Below are positions 63,325-64,000 of a stretch of DNA of 64,000 nucleotides, piece by piece. The DNA is taken from the NCBI RefSeq assembly GCF_001949145.1, contig NW_019091396.1, positions 1,627,313 through 1,691,312 of the forward strand. Reading direction: 5' to 3'. Both the position numbers and the translations under genes were made by a program. Every line of letters starts with the position of its first letter. Within the stretch, counting starts at the first letter, position 1. Under the pieces are notes generated by a model. It saw only the letters and a program-made list of their open reading frames with translations, did not search any database and was not told where the DNA came from. Source of the DNA: Acanthaster planci. Taxonomy: Eukaryota > Echinodermata > Asteroidea > Valvatida > Acanthasteridae.

Positions 63325-63570
63325 CGGGTGTAATTCTGAGGGAGATAGGAGGTATATATCCACTTTTTAGGATGGGGGGTGGCTATTGAATCATTCTCCC
63401 CCCGGCCACACACACTTTTTGTGTTGAGCGAAATACTCTAGTGTATTGTGAAGAATTTTTCAGACTTATGACTAAAATGCATTCAATATCACTCAAAAAG
63501 GGAAAACAATTTTGAGAACAATGGTGCCCCCCCCCCCTTTTCAAATTTTCATGGCCCGGCAAGTCATCCC
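63325..63570. repeat. Dispersed GGGYGTMAATYC repeat, copy 2
   Basis: GGGTGTAATTCTGAGGG, GGTATATATCCACTTTTTAGG, GGGGGGTGGCTATTGAATCA, TTCTCCCCCC, GTGAAGAATTTTTCAGACTT and GGTGCCCCCCCCCC follow the block order of the copy at 47425-47735. Confidence 0.7.
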
Positions 63571-63823
63571 TTGAAGTACAGCATTTTTGTTAGCGTAATA
63601 TTTTCCAGAGTGCGAATACTACGTTGACCGTACTAAAATGTCTTTTCATGAGTTTTGCGCACACTTAATTTTTATTTATTGAGATGGAAATGGAATTGCT
63701 GCAATGAATTTCATATACGGACTCCACTAATTTTTCGTATATGGAATTCTTTCAAAAAGATAACGTCCTGCCAGGGTTATTATTTAGGCCCCCCCGCGAA
63801 CTTTAGCCTTTGATCAAGGCGCC

Positions 63824-64000
63824 TGCGGCGAAATGGATAGTCACTCAAGAGCGAGGATCGGCGCTAGACTAGTTTAAGCACCAAACCAACGCACGAAGAA
63901 AGGCTATACGGCGCCAAACTTGTTCGTGGGCTTGTTTGGCGCTTAAACTCGTCTCCTCCAGCTCCTAGCCTCGCAGTCGAGCAACTACCATTTCGCCGCA
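63824..64000. repeat. Large imperfect palindrome, open at the window edge
   Basis: TGCGGCGAAATGGATAGTCA at the left returns as the reverse complement ACTACCATTTCGCCGCA at the very end. Inner blocks AGTTTAAGCACCAAAC and GTTTGGCGCTTAAACT, and GGCGCC near 63912, also pair. GC-rich against AT-rich surroundings; a foldback MITE or similar. Confidence 0.75.

Overview
The window is animal (metazoan) genomic DNA dominated by one large multi-exon gene on the + strand: a fibrillar procollagen of the SURF-module type. SURF (sea urchin fibrillar) four-cysteine modules inside a collagen N-propeptide are known from sea urchin procollagens, so an echinoderm, or a close ambulacrarian relative such as a hemichordate, is the most likely source. 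AT-rich introns, many TACATGTACA-like tracts and many small DNA-transposon relics fit this, but I cannot resolve class or species.

Layout. Bases 1-12646 are non-coding 5' flank with repeat relics. The coding part runs from 12659 to the TAG at 61349-61351. I could join 68 coding exons in frame, all with GT-AG introns, giving a predicted pre-procollagen of 2524 residues. In order they encode: signal peptide and serine run (exon 1); a 10-cysteine VWC domain (exon 2); seven SURF modules, one per exon, all phase 1-1 (exons 3-9); an inferred 8-nt microexon needed to restore frame (exon 10); an interrupted minor triple helix (exons 11-14); an N-telopeptide-like exon (15); 46 phase-0 exons of 45, 54, 72, 99 or 108 bp coding an uninterrupted major helix of 336 Gly-X-Y triplets, plus a 337th at the start of exon 62; C-telopeptide (exons 62-63 and the start of 64); and a fibrillar C-propeptide (COLFI) with seven cysteines (exons 64-68). 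A 3' UTR follows, with AATAAA signals at 61673 and 62528. The last 1.5 kb hold a tRNA-derived repeat array, a dispersed repeat and a large palindrome cut by the window edge.

How the parts should work. The C-propeptide selects and registers three chains, tolloid-type proteinase should cut at Gly-Asp in the YYGDDA motif, and the rod packs into fibrils. The large VWC-SURF N-propeptide would sit at the fibril surface if it is retained. Helix lysines 84 and 927, both in GHKGW, are 843 residues apart, exactly the spacing of the cross-link lysines 87 and 930 of vertebrate alpha1(I). This shows that no helical exon between them was missed.

Mobile and repeat content lies in the flanks and introns: a hAT-like MITE with 8-bp flanking repeats, two pairs of dispersed MITE copies, a TTAA-flanked piggyBac-like MITE, foldback elements, a pre-miRNA-sized hairpin, a minisatellite and the 3' end of a non-LTR retrotransposon. 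I see no prokaryotic features, no CRISPR array and no second complete protein-coding gene.
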